Source of the DNA: Acidobacteriota bacterium
GTDB taxonomy: Bacteria; Acidobacteriota; Blastocatellia; Pyrinomonadales; Pyrinomonadaceae
Reading direction: 5' to 3'
Assembly (NCBI GenBank): GCA_021323895.1
Contig: JAJPKD010000238.1
Coordinates: 1-40,580, forward strand
DNA length: 40,580 bases
The position numbers were made by a program, and so were the translations under genes. This document shows positions 39,122-40,580 of the stretch, in pieces. The notes under the pieces were generated by a model. The model saw only the letters and a list, made by a program, of their open reading frames with translations, did no database searches and was not told the DNA's origin. Position 1 is the first letter of the stretch. Each line of letters opens with the position of its first letter.

Positions 39122-40318
39122 CTAGTTTCCCACGATCACTGCCTGACCTGATCGCAAATCCTTCGGATCGACGATCACGGTTTGACCCGGCTTCACGCCC
39201 GAACGTATTTCGATCCAATCAGGGCCGGCAACGCCGGTAGTAACCGTCCGCTCGATCGCTTTGCCATTCTCCACGATCAGCACTTTCGCGTTTCGCGCTG
39301 ATCTTACTACTGCATCTTTTGGCACGCTGACCACCGTCGTAGGCTCCATGTCGATCTCGACGCGCGGCTTGTCGCCTGCTTGAAAGGCTTTGGTCTTTGG
39401 CAAGTAGAGATCGATCGAAATTATGCGTTTCGAATTGCCCGGTGCGGTAGTGACTCTATCAACACGGGCGACGTAGCTGGCCTGCTCATCGCTGACGCGC
39501 GCTGCCTGTCCAACCCGAATCGAAAGATTCTTAACTTGAACGTCGCGCGCCACGAAGGTCGAAGTGTCAACTCGCACATGAAGTTCGCCCATCGCGGCGA
39601 TCTCCATCAGCCGAGAATCAACGGTGACCGTTTGGCCCTCGCTCGCGCTGATGCCGCGGACGACTCCATCGGCCGGCGAGGTAACCAAACAGTCAGCGAG
39701 TCGCGCGACGGCGGCATCATGTTCAGCTTGCCTTTGTCTGACGAGATACGCGGCTTCTGGGCGTTTGCTGCTCCCAGCCGGCAAGGCATCGAGATCCCTG
39801 CGAGCTTGCTCAAGCGCGCTCTCTGTCAGTTGCTCGTTGGCGCGATACACGCTGTTGTCGATTTCCGCCAGGGCATCGCCACGCTTAACGGTAGCGCCTT
39901 CCTTCACGGAAATCTTATTGAGCCTTCCCGAGACTTGGGGGCTGACGGTGACCATCTCAGGAATCATCACCACGCCGACCGCTGAAAGTGTCTCGGCAAA
40001 AGTTTGCTCGGTCACCTTCGCAATTCTGACTGGAACCGGGCCCGAAATGCGCGTTGGTTTTGACGAAACATGTGTTGGCTTGCCGGGCGTCGGCGAAGCG
40101 GACGGTTTTGGTTTGATCTCGCCACCGGGTCCCTGGCCGGCATTCGCAAGCACGTTCAGCGTCGAGACCCCCAAAACCAATATGAACAACGCGACTAGGA
40201 TCGCCGGCGACCTGCGCGCACGTTGGTCGATCGCTTCATAGACGGTGCCCATGCCTCCGTGCCCGAGTTCGCGCAGGACGCGATAGCGATCTTGCAGGAT
40301 GGTATTGGGGGATAGCAT
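39122..40318 (-). CDS. RND/HlyD-type membrane-fusion protein with a Ser/Thr-kinase N-terminal fragment
   Basis: 398 residues. Residues 1-31 match the start of a PknB-type kinase (NTILQDRYRVLRELGHGG, then MGTVYEAID) and stop before the catalytic Lys. A membrane span follows (SPAILVALFILVLGVSTL), then QGPGGE and a Pro/Ser/Thr linker, then a periplasmic adaptor. The adaptor has the lipoyl half-motif VSPQVSGRLNKISVKEGATV, a short hairpin (160-208), the second half SPADGVVRGISASEGQTV, a beta-barrel and the C-terminal membrane-proximal domain (VPKDAVVRSARNAKVLIVEN). Adaptors of this class normally pair with an RND or MacB pump; none is encoded next to it. The FGE-like chimera follows. Confidence 0.9.
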   Translation of the reverse strand: MLSPNTILQDRYRVLRELGHGGMGTVYEAIDQRARRSPAILVALFILVLGVSTLNVLANAGQGPGGEIKPKPSASPTPGKPTHVSSKPTRISGPVPVRIAKVTEQTFAETLSAVGVVMIPEMVTVSPQVSGRLNKISVKEGATVKRGDALAEIDNSVYRANEQLTESALEQARRDLDALPAGSSKRPEAAYLVRQRQAEHDAAVARLADCLVTSPADGVVRGISASEGQTVTVDSRLMEIAAMGELHVRVDTSTFVARDVQVKNLSIRVGQAARVSDEQASYVARVDRVTTAPGNSKRIISIDLYLPKTKAFQAGDKPRVEIDMEPTTVVSVPKDAVVRSARNAKVLIVENGKAIERTVTTGVAGPDWIEIRSGVKPGQTVIVDPKDLRSGQAVIVGN

Positions 40319-40336
40319 GGTCGGGATGTGGCGGCG

Positions 40337-40580
40337 TCAATCGCCATCGAGCAAATAGATCGTCTTCAGATAGGGACATCCAGCGCGGATGCTGTACGTG
40401 ATCCTCTTCAAATAGAGATTGTTGTGCAGAATGCCGCCGTCGAAATCGAAAGTGCAAACGCCCTTCGCACATTTTTTAAAAGGTTTGACTGAGCGCGCGG
40501 GCAGCTCTTCATGTTCGCGACGCGTGAGCCACGCATCGGCCTGCGCGAGCGAAGCGAAGCGGCGCACGACAAACCGATCA
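40337..40580 (-). CDS. Unknown protein, 5' end cut by window
   Basis: The frame is open from the right window edge (reading DRFVVRRFASLAQADAWLTR) to a stop at 40337, at least 81 codons. An internal GTG at 40567 could be mistaken for a start, but the open frame and the phrase VVRRFASLAQADAW suggest the gene begins outside. It contains two short Cys-bearing stretches, KKCAKGVCTFDFDG and RAGCPYLKTIYLL. Not recognised. It lies 18 bases upstream of the kinase-fragment/adaptor gene on the same strand, so it may belong to that transcript. Confidence 0.6.
   Translation of the reverse strand, partial: DRFVVRRFASLAQADAWLTRREHEELPARSVKPFKKCAKGVCTFDFDGGILHNNLYLKRITYSIRAGCPYLKTIYLLDGD

Overview
The window looks like chromosome of a Gram-negative Acidobacteriota, probably class Blastocatellia. 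The pointers are three secreted von Willebrand factor A proteins of the acidobacterial type (TIGR03436-like), a kinase/formylglycine-enzyme-like fusion, outer-membrane features (TonB C-terminal domain, beta-barrel candidate), a moderately GC-rich base composition, and many small palindromic intergenic repeats. The placement is inferred from gene content, not from a marker-gene tree. No phage, insertion sequence or CRISPR array was seen.

Layout. (1) 1-10827: the 3' part of moeA, then a divergent surface-glycan cluster. Leftward are a NeuD-like acyltransferase, a DegT-type aminotransferase and a glycosyltransferase. Rightward are a glycosyltransferase, a Wzm/Wzt-like ABC exporter, a polysaccharide-deacetylase-like protein, a GNAT acyltransferase and a soluble WbpM/CapD-type 4,6-dehydratase. 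(2) 10843-11201: a leftward tRNA-Val/tRNA-Asp unit with a recognisable promoter and terminator. (3) 11286-22315: secreted vWA and WD40 proteins interleaved with nucleoside metabolism: deoB, hpt, a 5'-nucleotidase split into two reversed-order genes, an rpiB-like isomerase and deoC. (4) 22316-31256: a TMEM175-type channel, a HicBA module, glgC, a third vWA protein, an M14 peptidase, plsC and a TonB-domain protein. (5) 31455-34382: uvrA. (6) 34439-40580, leftward: a secreted unknown, a Ser/Thr kinase fused to an FGE-like domain, an HD-domain hydrolase, and two neighbouring chimeras built from pieces of kinase, FGE-like domain and membrane-fusion protein.

Most interesting points. First, the RpiB-like and DeoC proteins both begin with short amphipathic helices resembling encapsulation peptides and both carry long N-terminal extensions. 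This matches the cargo pair of sugar-phosphate-utilising (SPU) bacterial microcompartments, although no shell gene lies in the window. With DeoB, the nucleotidase and Hpt they would form a nucleotide-to-pentose-phosphate catabolic route. Second, the gene at 39122-40318 starts with the glycine-rich loop of a Ser/Thr kinase and then becomes a transmembrane segment and an RND-type adaptor. Its downstream partner is an FGE-like domain interrupted by a typical adaptor coiled-coil hairpin. This looks like in-frame domain shuffling between neighbours.

Third, four inverted repeats share one architecture: each arm is 4-5 tandem copies of a 7- or 8-base unit, but the unit differs at each site. One sits between the tRNAs, one before deoB, one flanks a vWA gene start so that one arm encodes its signal peptide, and one lies in frame inside uvrA. 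Several simpler palindromes (REP-like) occupy other gaps, one of them overlapping the 5' end of the M14 peptidase gene.
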